Shown here piece by piece: positions 16,167-25,664 of a stretch of DNA of 64,000 bases. This DNA comes from Gordonia humi (GTDB lineage Bacteria; Actinomycetota; Actinomycetes; Mycobacteriales; Mycobacteriaceae), in assembly GCF_014197435.1 (NCBI RefSeq), contig NZ_JACIFP010000001.1:3906001-3970000 (forward strand), read 5' to 3'. Position 1 is the stretch's first letter, and each line of letters opens with the position of its first letter. The position numbers were made by a program, and so were the translations under genes. The notes below the pieces were generated by a model. It worked only from the letters and a program-made list of their open reading frames with translations, made no database searches and had not been told where the DNA came from.

Positions 16167-17233
16167 CGGCGGCGTCCTCCGTCGGTGCGTCGCAGTCCCT
16201 CTCGTCGAGCGGCTCGGTTGCCCGCGGCGTGTCCCGTCGCCGACGCTCGCCCCTGTGCTTCTTCCGCACGCCCGTACGCGTCGACGATGTCGGCGACGAG
16301 ACGATGACGGACGACGTCGGAGCTGGTCAGCTCGGCGAAGTGGATGTCGTCGATACCGTCCAGGATGCGGGCCGCCGCACGCAGGCCGCTGGTGGCCCCG
16401 CCCGGCAGATCGACCTGGGTGACGTCACCGGTGACCACCATCTTGGCACCGAACCCGAGCCTGGTGAGGAACATCTTCATCTGCTCGCCGGTGGTGTTCT
16501 GCGCCTCGTCGAGGATGATGAAGGCGTCGTTCAGAGTTCGGCCGCGCATGTACGCCAGCGGCGCGACCTCGATGACCCCGGCCTCCATGAGCTTCGGGAT
16601 CGCCTCGGGGTCCATCATGTCGTGGAGCGCATCGTACAGTGGGCGCAGATACGGGTCGATCTTCTCATTCAGTGTTCCCGGCAGGAAGCCCAGCCGCTCT
16701 CCCGCCTCGACGGCCGGACGCGTCAGAATGATGCGCGAGACGTCTTTGCTCTGGAGCGCCTGCACGGCCTTGGCCATCGCGAGGTACGTCTTGCCGGTGC
16801 CGGCGGGACCGAGCCCGAACACGATCGTGTTCTTGTCGATCGCATCGACGTAGTGCTTCTGATTCAGTGTCTTGGGACGGATCGTCTTACCGCGCCGCGA
16901 CAGGATGTCCAGGCTGAGGACCTCTGCGGGCGACTCGTCGATCGCCGTCGACAGGATCGACAGGCTCTGGCGGACCAGGTCCGGGGTCAGCGTGGTTCCC
17001 GACCGCACCACCCTCACCAGTTCGGCGATCACGCGCTCGGAGGCGGCGACGTCGGCCGGTACGCCCTTGAGTGTGATCCGGTTGCCGCGGACGTGGATGT
17101 CGGCGGGCAGTTGCGCTTCGAGGGTCCGTAGATTGACGTCTGTCGCGCCGAGCAGGCCGACCGCAAGGTCCTGCGGCACCTCGATTCTCGAGCTCGTCAC
17201 CGCGGCGGCCGGGTCGCGGCCATCGTCACTCAC
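16163..17233 (-). CDS. phoH: PhoH-family ATPase
   Basis: A 356-residue cytosolic RNA-associated ATPase. Walker A is GPAGTGKT, Walker B is [10 protein letters not shown], and the [23 protein letters not shown] block that precedes the ATPase core is typical of mycobacterial PhoH1. The N-terminal part holds a KH-like region ([13 protein letters not shown]). I chose the GTG at 17233, 11 bases after AGGAG, which gives the usual length; a GTG at 17245 is possible. It is first in the phoH-ybeY-corC-era transcript. Confidence 0.93.
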   Translation of the reverse strand: MSDDGRDPAAAVTSSRIEVPQDLAVGLLGATDVNLRTLEAQLPADIHVRGNRITLKGVPADVAASERVIAELVRVVRSGTTLTPDLVRQSLSILSTAIDESPAEVLSLDILSRRGKTIRPKTLNQKHYVDAIDKNTIVFGLGPAGTGKTYLAMAKAVQALQSKDVSRIILTRPAVEAGERLGFLPGTLNEKIDPYLRPLYDALHDMMDPEAIPKLMEAGVIEVAPLAYMRGRTLNDAFIILDEAQNTTGEQMKMFLTRLGFGAKMVVTGDVTQVDLPGGATSGLRAAARILDGIDDIHFAELTSSDVVRHRLVADIVDAYGRAEEAQGRASATGHAAGNRAARREGLRRTDGGRRR

Positions 17234-17322
17234 TGAATACGTCACTCCTCGACGTTCGTCTCGTCCCCGCGTGTGCGGGGGCATCTGCCATAGTATCGCC
17301 GTCGCGCGATGCCGCCACGGAG

Positions 17323-18096
17323 TTAAATCCCCAGCACCCGCAGCGTCTGCCGCGTCGCGGCCGACCGCGGGTCCACGAAGGCGTCGTGTCCGCCGTCGGC
17401 CACCTCGTACAGCGCCGCCGACTGGCCGCGGGAGAGTGCGTCATCGACATAGCGACGGCTCGCCTCCAGCGGGACAGCCTCGTCCTGCACCGTGTGAATC
17501 ACCGCGACGGTCGAGCCGAACGGCTCCTGTGTCGACGGAGACGCCTCCCGGTAGCGCTCCGGGATCTGCGCGAACGGCGCGCCCATCAACTCGACGACCG
17601 ACGGACGGTCCCACCCGCCGGTCTCGGTGAAGTCCAGGACCGGCGACTGCGCGACGACCGTCGGGAAGGCGAATCGCCGTGTGGCGCCGCGCAGGCGTGC
17701 CGCCGCGTAGACCGCCAGCTGTCCGCCGGCCGAATGTCCGACGATGGCCGCGTGCGCGTGGTCGACGACTGTGCCCGCCGCCTCGATGTGCTCGGAGACC
17801 CGGCCGTCGAGCGCTCCGATCGCGTCGACGACGTCACGGCCGGTGGTCGGCCAGCCGCCGCCCGGCTCACCGACCCTGCGGTATTCGATGTTCCACACCA
17901 CGACGCCGCGGCGCGCGAGCATCCGCGCGACACCGGTGTAGACGACCAGCGAATAGTCGGTCGACCAGTATCCGCCGTGAACCATCACCACGACCGGCGC
18001 CGGAGCGTCTCCGAGGTCGGCGGCGTCGGGAAGGTAGAGGTGTCCGAACGTGCTGGCGTGGTCGCCGTAGGGGATCTTCACCCGGCGCGCGCTCAC
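17323..18096 (-). CDS. Alpha/beta hydrolase (esterase/BD-FAE-like)
   Basis: A 257-residue serine hydrolase. The oxyanion-hole motif is HGGYWSTDYS, the nucleophile elbow is GHSAGGQ, and a C-terminal His lies in ADGGHDAFVDP. The fold resembles arylformamidase or carboxylesterase family members. I chose the GTG at 18096, which overlaps the rsmE stop (GTGA); a TTG nine bases further upstream is possible. It lies at the 3' end of the hrcA-dnaJ-rsmE transcript. Substrate unknown. Confidence 0.8.
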   Translation of the reverse strand: MSARRVKIPYGDHASTFGHLYLPDAADLGDAPAPVVVMVHGGYWSTDYSLVVYTGVARMLARRGVVVWNIEYRRVGEPGGGWPTTGRDVVDAIGALDGRVSEHIEAAGTVVDHAHAAIVGHSAGGQLAVYAAARLRGATRRFAFPTVVAQSPVLDFTETGGWDRPSVVELMGAPFAQIPERYREASPSTQEPFGSTVAVIHTVQDEAVPLEASRRYVDDALSRGQSAALYEVADGGHDAFVDPRSAATRQTLRVLGI

Positions 18097-18845
18097 CTGG
18101 CCCAACGCCCTGTGACGGCTCCCAGGGCACCGAGTGCCACGGCACCCGCGGCAGCGGTCCGCAGCACCTCGGGGCCGAGGACCACGGCTTCGCCGCCCAA
18201 CGCGGTCAGATCCGCGATCTCGACGTCGTCGAGTCCGCCTTCGGGGCCGATCACCAGGACGATCTCGCCCGCGCTCGCGAAGTCAACGGATGCGAACGGC
18301 GTCGCTCCGTCCTCGTGCAGCAGGGCGACGACGCCGCCGTCGCCGACCACCTGCGAACACTTGTCACGCACGTCGGTGGTCGTGGCCAGGTCGGTGACCT
18401 CCGGGATCCACGCCCGACGCGCCTGCTTCGCCGCCGTCGCGGCCGTCGCACGCCATTTCGCGACGCCGCGTTCGACCTTGGACCCGGTCCACCGCGACAC
18501 GCAGCGCGCGGCCTGCCACGGCACGATCGCGTCGACGCCCGCCTCGGTCATGAGGTCAACGGCGAGTTCGGCTCGCTCGGACTTCGGCAGCGCCTGCACG
18601 ACGGTCACCAGTGGTTTCGGCCGGGTGACGAACTCGACACGACCTGCGCGGACGGTCATCCGCTCCTTGCCCGAGACGTCGACCACCTCGCAGTCGGCGA
18701 GGTTCCCGCGACCGTCCCCGAGGATCACCGACTGTCCGCGCTTGATGCGGGTGACGGTCACCGCGTGGCGTCCCTCCGAGCCGGACACCGTCGCGGTCTG
18801 TCCCGCGGGCGGTATCTCGTCGACCCAGAAGAGCGGCGGGGTCAT
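18093..18845 (-). CDS. rsmE: 16S rRNA (uracil1498-N3)-methyltransferase
   Basis: A 250-residue SPOUT-fold methyltransferase that modifies U1498 of 16S rRNA using S-adenosylmethionine. It has an N-terminal PUA-like domain and a C-terminal trefoil-knot domain with the SAM-binding segment [14 protein letters not shown] and the [12 protein letters not shown] motif. Its ATG overlaps the dnaJ stop (ATGA), the same order as Rv2373c-Rv2372c. Confidence 0.95.
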   Translation of the reverse strand: MTPPLFWVDEIPPAGQTATVSGSEGRHAVTVTRIKRGQSVILGDGRGNLADCEVVDVSGKERMTVRAGRVEFVTRPKPLVTVVQALPKSERAELAVDLMTEAGVDAIVPWQAARCVSRWTGSKVERGVAKWRATAATAAKQARRAWIPEVTDLATTTDVRDKCSQVVGDGGVVALLHEDGATPFASVDFASAGEIVLVIGPEGGLDDVEIADLTALGGEAVVLGPEVLRTAAAGAVALGALGAVTGRWAR

Positions 18846-19999
18846 CGGCCTGCGAAGGCGTTGCGCAGCTTGGAGAAGAGTCCGCCCGAACCGGCCGACC
18901 TCGAGCCCGCGCTGACGAGCTCGACGTCGTCGCCGATCGCCTCGCGCAGTTGTTTGAGCAGATCGGTCTGGGTGGAGTCGAGCTTGCGGGGCACCACGAC
19001 GTCCAGGTGCGCGTGCAGATCTCCGCGGGTGCCGGTGTTCAGGTGCGGCATGCCGTGTCCGCGGACCTTGACCACCGATCCCGGCTGAGTGCCCGACTCC
19101 ACGGTGACGGTCGCGACGGTGTCGAGGACCGTCGGCACCTCGATCTCGGTGCCGAGCGCGGCGTCGGCCACGGGCACGCGGATCGTGCAGTGCAGGTCGT
19201 CGCCGTCGCGCACGAAAGTGTCGTCGGCGGCCTCGCTGACCTCCACGTACAGATCGCCCGCGGGGCCGCCGCCTGGGCCGACCTCGCCCTGACCGGTCAA
19301 TCGGACGCGCATGCCCTCCTGCACGCCTGCCGGAATCTTCACGGTCAGCGTGCGCCGGGAACGGACGCGGCCGTCGCCGCCGCATTTGAGACAGGGGTCC
19401 GGGATGGTCTCGCCGTCGCCGTGGCATTCGGGGCATTCGCGGACGGTCATCACCTGACCGAGGAACGACCGCTGCACGGCCTGGATCTCGCCCGCGCCCT
19501 TACAGGTGGCGCAGGTGACCGGGGTGGAGTCGCCGCGGGTTCCCGAACCGGTGCACGAATCGCACAGCACGGCGGTGTCGACGGTGATCTCCTTGCGGGC
19601 GCCCTCGGCGATCTCGTCGAGGTTCAGCGTGACGCCTACCAGCGCCGCCTCACCCGGGCGGACACGCCCGCGCGGACCGCGGCCGCCGCCGAAACCGCCG
19701 CCGCCACCACCCCCGAAAAAGGTCTGAAAGATGTCACCGAGCCCTCCGGAGCCGAACGGGTCGCCGCCGAAGCCGCCCTGGCCCGGGCCTGCGAGCGGAT
19801 CTCCGCCCGCGTCCACGACGCGCCGCTTCTCCGGATCCGACAGCACCTCGTAGGCGGTCGTCACCTCTTTGAAGCGGTCCTCGGCATCCGGATTGACGTC
19901 CGGGTGCAGTTCGCGGGCGAGTTTGCGGTACGCACGCTTGATCTCTTGATCGGTCGCTCCCTGAGCGACGCCGAGGGTTCCGTAGTAGTCACGAGCCAC
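18842..19999 (-). CDS. dnaJ: Chaperone protein DnaJ (DnaJ2 type)
   Basis: A 385-residue type I Hsp40 co-chaperone that stimulates DnaK. The J domain has the HPD motif in [14 protein letters not shown] Gly-rich linker ([12 protein letters not shown]) follows at about residues 95-110. Four CxxCxGxG zinc motifs come next ([32 protein letters not shown]), then the substrate-binding C-terminal domain. Its place directly after hrcA marks it as the DnaJ2-type paralogue. Confidence 0.97.
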   Translation of the reverse strand: MARDYYGTLGVAQGATDQEIKRAYRKLARELHPDVNPDAEDRFKEVTTAYEVLSDPEKRRVVDAGGDPLAGPGQGGFGGDPFGSGGLGDIFQTFFGGGGGGGFGGGRGPRGRVRPGEAALVGVTLNLDEIAEGARKEITVDTAVLCDSCTGSGTRGDSTPVTCATCKGAGEIQAVQRSFLGQVMTVRECPECHGDGETIPDPCLKCGGDGRVRSRRTLTVKIPAGVQEGMRVRLTGQGEVGPGGGPAGDLYVEVSEAADDTFVRDGDDLHCTIRVPVADAALGTEIEVPTVLDTVATVTVESGTQPGSVVKVRGHGMPHLNTGTRGDLHAHLDVVVPRKLDSTQTDLLKQLREAIGDDVELVSAGSRSAGSGGLFSKLRNAFAGR

Positions 20000-20046
20000 A
20001 GTGAGTACAGTCCTTCACTTCACGTTTTTCTGTCGGTCGGCCGGTC

Positions 20047-21081
20047 TCAACGGTCGGCGAGCACTTCGCCGACGTATTTCGCAACTGCTGCCACCGACGC
20101 GATTGTTCCCGGATAGTCCATCCGGGTGGGTCCCACCACACCGACGCTGCCGAACACAGTGCCCGAAGCACCGTACCCGGTCGACACGACCGACGTGTTG
20201 CGCAGGTTCTCGGTATTGGTCTCCTCACCGATCTGAACGGTGACCTGTCCGGTCCGCTGAGTGTGCGCGAGAAGCTTGAGGACCACCACCTGTTCCTCGA
20301 GCGCCTCCAGTACCGTGTCCATTCCCCCGGTGGCCGGGGTGAAGTCGGCGGCCGACCGCGCCAGATTCGATGTCCCGCCCAGCAGCAGGCGGTCCTCCCC
20401 GCGTTCGACGAGAGTCTCGACCAGCACGGTGGCGATGGTCACGACGGGTTCGCGCAACTCCGACGGCGCCTGCGAGGCGAGTTCGGCGACGGCGACCGAC
20501 GCGTCTTCGAGTCGTTGTCCGTCGAGCGCTCGCGAGAACATCGTCCGCAGACTCGCGAGCGTGTCGTCGTCGATCGCCTCGCGCAGCGTCACCATGCGCT
20601 GTTCGACACGCCCGGTGTCGGTGATGACGACCAGCAGCAGACGCGACGGGCTCAGCGCCACCACTTCGAGGTGTCGGACGCGGGCGGTCGAGAGGACCGG
20701 GTACTGAATGACCGCGACCTGCCTGGTGAGCTGGGCCAGGAGCTTGACGCTACGGCGCAGGACGTCGTCGAGGTCGACTCCGGAGTCCAGGACCGACAGG
20801 ATGGCGCGTCGTTCGGCCGACGACAGCGGTTTGATCTCGCTGATCCTGTCGACGAACAGGCGGTATCCCTTGTCGGTGGGTACCCGGCCGGAACTGGTGT
20901 GGGTCTGAGTGATGTAACCCTGTTCCTCCAGAACAGCCATGTCGTTTCGGACCGTGGCGCTGGAGACGCCGAGGTGGTGGCGGTCGACGAGAGCCTTCGA
21001 CCCGACTGGTTCCTGACTGGCGACGAAGTCTGTGACAATGGCGTGGAGAATCTCGAAGCGGCGGTCGTCGGTGGTCGACAC
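20047..21081 (-). CDS. hrcA: Heat-inducible transcription repressor HrcA
   Basis: A 344-residue repressor of class I heat-shock genes, acting at CIRCE operators with help from GroEL. It begins with the winged-helix region [25 protein letters not shown] and has DNA-contact helix [19 protein letters not shown] did not find a CIRCE palindrome (TTAGCACTC-N9-GAGTGCTAA) in front of hrcA or dnaJ, so its targets are probably elsewhere. Confidence 0.96.
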   Translation of the reverse strand: MSTTDDRRFEILHAIVTDFVASQEPVGSKALVDRHHLGVSSATVRNDMAVLEEQGYITQTHTSSGRVPTDKGYRLFVDRISEIKPLSSAERRAILSVLDSGVDLDDVLRRSVKLLAQLTRQVAVIQYPVLSTARVRHLEVVALSPSRLLLVVITDTGRVEQRMVTLREAIDDDTLASLRTMFSRALDGQRLEDASVAVAELASQAPSELREPVVTIATVLVETLVERGEDRLLLGGTSNLARSAADFTPATGGMDTVLEALEEQVVVLKLLAHTQRTGQVTVQIGEETNTENLRNTSVVSTGYGASGTVFGSVGVVGPTRMDYPGTIASVAAVAKYVGEVLADR

Positions 21082-21156
21082 GGGCGTCTCCTCGCACAGT
21101 TTGCATACAGTGATCTACGACCATCTTACGAAACCGGCGGAAAGACCAGGCGCACG

Positions 21157-21591
21157 ATGATCTTCAAAGGGGTACGCGAGGGCAAGCCCTACCCTGATCA
21201 CGGCCTGTCACCGCGCGAATGGGCCAAGATCCCGCCGCGCCAGTTCCGCCTGGATCAGCTCACGACGGTCACGACCGTCCTCGCACTCGACAAGCTGCTG
21301 GCCGAGGACTCCACGTTCTACGGGGACCTGTTCGCCCACATCGTGCAGTTCGAGGGCGTCATGTATCTCGAGGACGGTCTCCACCGCGCCGTGCGTTCGG
21401 CGTTGCGGAACAGGACGCTGATCCACGCGCGCCTGTTCGACCTCGACGATCACCTCGCCCGGTTCGGTTCGGTCCCCGGTGCAGACACATCCGGGCTGGA
21501 GACGACCGCGCCGATCGCACCGGTCTCCGCACCGCTGCCCGTCCACCCGCGTCGCGTGCGGGCCACCGGCGCGCATCGCCTTCCGGACTAG
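21157..21591 (+). CDS. Conserved actinobacterial protein, Rv2375-like
   Basis: A 144-residue protein starting MIFKGVREGKPYPDHGLSPR. The first 105 residues resemble M. tuberculosis Rv2375, which I recall as lying next to hrcA there too. The segment VMYLEDGLHRAVRSALRNRTLIHARLF is reminiscent of ParB-like nuclease folds. The last 40 residues are Pro/Ala-rich and probably disordered. It is divergent from hrcA. Function unknown. Confidence 0.8.
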   Translation: MIFKGVREGKPYPDHGLSPREWAKIPPRQFRLDQLTTVTTVLALDKLLAEDSTFYGDLFAHIVQFEGVMYLEDGLHRAVRSALRNRTLIHARLFDLDDHLARFGSVPGADTSGLETTAPIAPVSAPLPVHPRRVRATGAHRLPD

Positions 21592-21634
21592 CCCCGGCTC
21601 CGGCAAGACCCCACGCCTGCTCACCCCAGGATGG

Positions 21635-22855
21635 TCACCCCAGGATGTCGCGCACCACACCGTCGGCGAGCAGCCGACCGCGGTCGGTGAGGACATAGGC
21701 GTTACCGGCCGTCCGCAACAGACCGGACACCACCGCGACGTCTGCTCGGGCGCGTTCGCGCTCGTCCAGGAACGACGCCGCCAGCCCCTCGCGCATCCGG
21801 AGCCGGAGCATGACCGCCTCCGTGTGCGCATCGTCGACGGTGAGGATCTCCTGCCCGCCGATCGGCAGCAGTCCTTGATCCAGGGACGCCGAATACGTCG
21901 CCGGGTGCTTCTGGTTCCACCATCGGACGCCGTTCACGTGCGAGTGCGCACCCGGGCCGACCCCCCACCAGTCGTCGCTGCGCCAGTACATCTCGTTGTG
22001 CCGGCACGCCGAGTCGAGCTCCGGCAGCCCCGAATCGGTGTTCGCGCGCGCCCAGTTCGACACCTCGTACCAGGTCATGCCCGCCTCGGACAGTCGCGCG
22101 TCGAGCATCTCGTAGCGGGCGGCGAGCACGTCGTCGTCGGGCATCGGCACTTCGCCGCGACGGACCTTGCGCGCGAACGCCGTTCCGTCTTCGACGATCA
22201 ACGCGTACGCCGACACGTGGTCGATCGGCACCGACAGCACGGCGTCGATCGAGGCCGCCAGGTCCTCGTCGCGCTCGCCCGGCGTCCCGTAGATCAGATC
22301 CAGGTTCAGATGGTCGAAGCCCGCGGCCGCCGCCTCCCGGGCCGCAGCGAGCGCCCGCCCCGGCGTGTGCGTTCGGTCGAGCACCGAAAGCACATGCGGC
22401 GCAGCCGATTGCATACCGAGGGAGATACGGGTGAACCCCGCCTCGTGGAGAGTGGAGAAGAACTCCGGAGACGTCGACTCCGGATTCGACTCGGTCGTCA
22501 CCTCGGCACCGGACGCGAGGTCGAAACTGTCGCGCACCGCGCCGAGGAGGGCCGCGAGTCCGTCGCCGCCCAGCAGCGACGGTGTGCCGCCGCCGACGAA
22601 GATCGTGGAGACCTTCCTCACAGGAGACAGCAGGGACGCGGCCCGATCGAGTTCGGCTCGCACCCCCTCCATCCACGACTGCGGAGAGGACGAGGATCCC
22701 AGCTCTCCCGCCGTGTACGTGTTGAAGTCGCAGTAGCCGCATCGGGTCGCGCAGAACGGGACGTGCAGGTAGAGCCCGAGCGGACGCGCCCGATCGACCT
22801 CACCCATCGCCGCCAGAGCCTGATCGGAGAGCGGTTGCGGGGCCTGTCGATTCAC
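21635..22855 (-). CDS. hemW: HemW-like radical SAM protein (annotated as coproporphyrinogen III oxidase-like HemN)
   Basis: A 406-residue radical SAM enzyme. The iron-sulfur motif CATRCGYC (CxxxCxxC) is followed by DFNTYT near residue 40. A GGGTPSLL SAM-binding loop and a C-terminal HemN domain follow. The short length and the missing extra N-terminal Cys favour HemW, a heme chaperone, over true HemN oxidase. Two adjacent GTG codons (22858, 22855) could start the protein; I chose 22855, with GAGG upstream. Confidence 0.88.
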   Translation of the reverse strand: MNRQAPQPLSDQALAAMGEVDRARPLGLYLHVPFCATRCGYCDFNTYTAGELGSSSSPQSWMEGVRAELDRAASLLSPVRKVSTIFVGGGTPSLLGGDGLAALLGAVRDSFDLASGAEVTTESNPESTSPEFFSTLHEAGFTRISLGMQSAAPHVLSVLDRTHTPGRALAAAREAAAAGFDHLNLDLIYGTPGERDEDLAASIDAVLSVPIDHVSAYALIVEDGTAFARKVRRGEVPMPDDDVLAARYEMLDARLSEAGMTWYEVSNWARANTDSGLPELDSACRHNEMYWRSDDWWGVGPGAHSHVNGVRWWNQKHPATYSASLDQGLLPIGGQEILTVDDAHTEAVMLRLRMREGLAASFLDERERARADVAVVSGLLRTAGNAYVLTDRGRLLADGVVRDILG

Positions 22856-22945
22856 CACCTCACCATGATGGCCTACCGTGCGCCTTCGCATCCCCTCGCC
22901 CGGCCGTACGCCTTAATCCTCGCCGTGAGAAAAAATAACCGCAAG

Positions 22946-22974
22946 TAGACGCGTTGTGGCAGGCGTGGCATGAT
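22946..22974 (+). promoter_or_regulatory. Promoter of the leader peptide / sulfite-reductase transcript
   Basis: TAGACG (22946-22951), a 17-base spacer and CATGAT (22969-22974) form a fair housekeeping-type promoter. The GTG at 22982 lies eight bases after the -10, so a leaderless start is likely. A run GAGAAAAAATAA lies just upstream and breaks the high GC content. Confidence 0.45.
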
Positions 22975-22981
22975 GGTCGAC

Positions 22982-23062
22982 GTGACTATCTCCGGAGTGT
23001 TGCTCGTTCAGCGGCGACACATCGACCTCAAGCGCGTCAACAGCGCATTCTGTCGGCTCTGA
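22982..23062 (+). CDS. Putative cysteine-responsive leader peptide upstream of sulfite reductase
   Basis: A 26-codon frame starting at GTG, with the core QRRHIDLKRVNSAFC and a single Cys three codons before the TGA stop (FCRL-stop). This matches the actinobacterial putative leader peptide family found before sulfur and cysteine genes, in which slow decoding near Cys is thought to control the downstream operon. In-frame ATG codons at 22970 and 22973 would add four residues. The 120 bases to the nirA start would hold the attenuator; I see no single strong hairpin there. Confidence 0.65.
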   Translation: MTISGVLLVQRRHIDLKRVNSAFCRL

Positions 23063-23182
23063 CCGACGGTCGTTCCGGCATTCCCGCTGTATTCAGCGAG
23101 CCGAGTTCACGTCACCTTCACCCCTGAGTTCCAGCCCAACGTCGTGCTGCGCGTCTGCGCACGCATGCCATCAGGAGATCCG

Positions 23183-24907
23183 ATGACGCTCACCTCCACC
23201 GAGTCGGCCGATCAGGCCGCCGAGGCCCCGGCCGCCGCGCCGCGCAAGCGCGCCCGGCCCACCAAGCGCAAGTCCGAAGGCCAGTGGGCCCTCGGGTACC
23301 GCACCCCGCTCAATCCGAACGAGCAGTCCAAGCGCGACGACAATCCGCTCAACGTGCGGCGGCGCATCATCGACACCTACCAGCACGTCGGCTTCGACGG
23401 CATCGACAAGGCCGACCTCCGCGGCCGCTTCCGTTGGATGGGCCTGTACACCCAGCGCGCCGACGGATACGACGGCACGTACAGCCACGACGACTACGCG
23501 GATGTCATCGAGGCCCCGTACTTCATGATGCGGGTGCGCACCGACGGCGGCCAGCTCACGATTCCCCAGGTCCGCACCCTGGCGGGGATCTCGCGCGACT
23601 TCGCACGCGGCACCGCCGACGTCACCGACCGCCAGAACCTCCAGTACCACTGGATCGAGATCGAGAACGTGCCGGAGATCTGGCGTCGTCTCGAAGAGGT
23701 CGGCATGGAGACCACCGAGGCGTGCGGCGACTGCCCCCGCGGCATGCTCGGCTCCCCGCTCGCGGGTCTGTCGGTCGACGAGGTCCTCGATGCGAGTCCC
23801 GCGCTCGCCGAGATCAAACGTCGGTACATCGGGAATCCCGAGTACTCGAACCTGCCGCGCAAGTTCAAGACGGCGATCTCCGGTCTGCAGGACGTGGTCC
23901 ACGAGATCAACGACGTCAGCTTCGTCGGCGTGAACCACCCCGAGCACGGACCCGGCCTCGATCTCTGGGTCGGCGGCGGACTGTCGACCAACCCGATGCT
24001 CGCTCAGCGCCTCGGCGCGTGGATCCCGCTCGACGAGGTCCCCGACGTCTGGGAGGGCGTCGTCGCGATCTTCCGCGACTACGGCTACCGTCGCCTGCGC
24101 TCCAAGGCACGCCTGAAGTTCCTGCTCAAGGACTGGGGTCCGGAGAAGTTCCGTCAGGTGCTCGAGGACGAGTACTTGAAGCGCAAGCTGATCGACGGTC
24201 CGGCTCCGGAGGCACCGAAGCAGCCCCTCGACCACGTCGGCATCACCAAGCAGAAGAACGGGAAGTACGCGGTCGGCTTCTCCGCCGTCTCGGGTCGGCT
24301 CTCGGACACCGTCCTCGACGCCGTCGCCGACGCCGCCGAGGCCGCGGGCAGCGACAGCGTCCGGTTCACGCCGTACCAGAAGCTCGTCGTCGTGAACGTC
24401 GACGAGGACAAGGTCCGTCAGCTCGAAGACGCACTGCTGGCCGTCGGCCTGCAGTCCAAGCCGTCGAACTGGCGCCGCAACCTGATCGCCTGCACCGGCC
24501 TGGAGTACTGCAAGCTCTCCTTCACCGAGACCCGCAGCCGCTCGCAGAACCTGGTGCCGGAGATGGAGGCGCGTCTGGCCGAGCTCAATGCCGAACTCGA
24601 CGTGCCGGTCACCATCAACTTCAACGGCTGCCCCAACTCCTGCGCCCGCGTGCAGGTGGCCGACATCGGTCTCAAGGGTCAGCTCATCGACGAGGGCGGC
24701 ACCCCGGTCGAGGGTTTTCAGGTGCACCTGGGCGGCAGCCTCGGATTCGACAGCGGCTTCGGCCGCAAACTGCGACAGCACAAGATCTACGCGCACGAGG
24801 CCACCGACTACATCGAGCGCCTGGTCCGCAACTTCATCGACGACCGCACCCCGGGCGAGCGTTTCGCCGAGTGGACGGTCCGCGCCGACGACGAGAAGCT
24901 GAGGTAG
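23183..24907 (+). CDS. sir: Ferredoxin-dependent assimilatory sulfite reductase (NirA/SirA)
   Basis: A 574-residue siroheme and [4Fe-4S] enzyme reducing sulfite to sulfide with ferredoxin. The cluster cysteines are Cys437 and Cys443 (ACTGLEYC) and Cys483 and Cys487 (GCPNSC). Arg/Lys-rich siroheme-binding segments (RQNLQYHW; RKFKTAISG) are present, as are the Tyr-bearing MGLYTQRADG and Cys-bearing EACGDCPRG segments, which in M. tuberculosis NirA form a Tyr-Cys crosslink next to siroheme. It heads cysH-cysD-cysN-chelatase and has a good RBS (CAGGAG). Confidence 0.95.
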   Translation: MTLTSTESADQAAEAPAAAPRKRARPTKRKSEGQWALGYRTPLNPNEQSKRDDNPLNVRRRIIDTYQHVGFDGIDKADLRGRFRWMGLYTQRADGYDGTYSHDDYADVIEAPYFMMRVRTDGGQLTIPQVRTLAGISRDFARGTADVTDRQNLQYHWIEIENVPEIWRRLEEVGMETTEACGDCPRGMLGSPLAGLSVDEVLDASPALAEIKRRYIGNPEYSNLPRKFKTAISGLQDVVHEINDVSFVGVNHPEHGPGLDLWVGGGLSTNPMLAQRLGAWIPLDEVPDVWEGVVAIFRDYGYRRLRSKARLKFLLKDWGPEKFRQVLEDEYLKRKLIDGPAPEAPKQPLDHVGITKQKNGKYAVGFSAVSGRLSDTVLDAVADAAEAAGSDSVRFTPYQKLVVVNVDEDKVRQLEDALLAVGLQSKPSNWRRNLIACTGLEYCKLSFTETRSRSQNLVPEMEARLAELNAELDVPVTINFNGCPNSCARVQVADIGLKGQLIDEGGTPVEGFQVHLGGSLGFDSGFGRKLRQHKIYAHEATDYIERLVRNFIDDRTPGERFAEWTVRADDEKLR

Positions 24908-24911
24908 AGGC

Positions 24912-25664
24912 ATGACTGTGGATCTCGACTCCGCTCGATCGACAGAGAAGGACATCGACGAACTCCGCGCGATCGCCGAGGCGGGCGCCGCCGAACTCGG
25001 CCCCGACGCCGGTGCGGCCGAGCTCCTGCGCTGGACGGCGCAGACCTTCGGCACCGAGTTCATCATCGCCGCCAACATGCAGGACGCGGTCCTCATCGAC
25101 GTCGCCGACAAGGCGATCACCGACAAGGACACCGTCGGCGGCAGGCTGAAGGCCCTGTTCCTGGACACCGGGTACCACTTCGCCGAGACACTCGGCACAC
25201 GCGATGCGGTGACCAGCGTGTACGACCTCGAGTTGCTCAACGTGACGCCCGAGCAGACCGTGGAGCAGCAGGACGAGCTCGTCGGCCGGAATCTGTTCGC
25301 GTCCGATCCCGGCGAGTGCTGCCGCCTGCGCAAGGTGGTGCCGCTCAAGGCGTCGCTCGCACCGTACCGTGCCTGGGTCACCGGCATCCGTCGCGTGGAG
25401 GCGCCCACCCGCGCCAACGCACCGCTCATCTCGTTCGACGAGGGCTTCGGGCTGGTCAAGATCAACCCGCTCGCCGCCTGGACCGACGAGGAGTTCCAGG
25501 AGTACATCGACGCGAACGGCGTCCTCGTCAACCCCCTGGTCGACGAGGGCTACCCCTCCATCGGGTGCGAGCCGTGCACCGTCAAACCGAAAGCCGGAGA
25601 AGATCCGCGCAGCGGCCGTTGGGCCGGGCGCACCAAGACAGAATGCGGGTTGCACGCGTCATGA
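24912..25664 (+). CDS. cysH: Adenosine 5'-phosphosulfate (APS) reductase
   Basis: A 250-residue thioredoxin-dependent reductase making sulfite and AMP from APS. Two Cys pairs, Cys136/Cys137 (ECCRLRK) and Cys219/Cys222 (GCEPC), bind the [4Fe-4S] cluster that separates APS reductases from E. coli-type PAPS reductases. The catalytic Cys245 is in the C-terminal ECGLHAS. The stop overlaps the cysD ATG. Codons 4-10 coincide with a copy of the dispersed CTCGACTCCGCTCGA element. Confidence 0.95.
   Translation: MTVDLDSARSTEKDIDELRAIAEAGAAELGPDAGAAELLRWTAQTFGTEFIIAANMQDAVLIDVADKAITDKDTVGGRLKALFLDTGYHFAETLGTRDAVTSVYDLELLNVTPEQTVEQQDELVGRNLFASDPGECCRLRKVVPLKASLAPYRAWVTGIRRVEAPTRANAPLISFDEGFGLVKINPLAAWTDEEFQEYIDANGVLVNPLVDEGYPSIGCEPCTVKPKAGEDPRSGRWAGRTKTECGLHAS

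Noticed and set aside
20000..21156. Possible CIRCE operator near hrcA/dnaJ
   Set aside because: No TTAGCACTC-N9-GAGTGCTAA-like palindrome was found in front of either gene.
23171..25531. 786-codon minus-strand open frame opposite sir and cysH
   Set aside because: Antisense to two well-conserved genes; composition typical of the reverse frame of GC-rich coding sequence.
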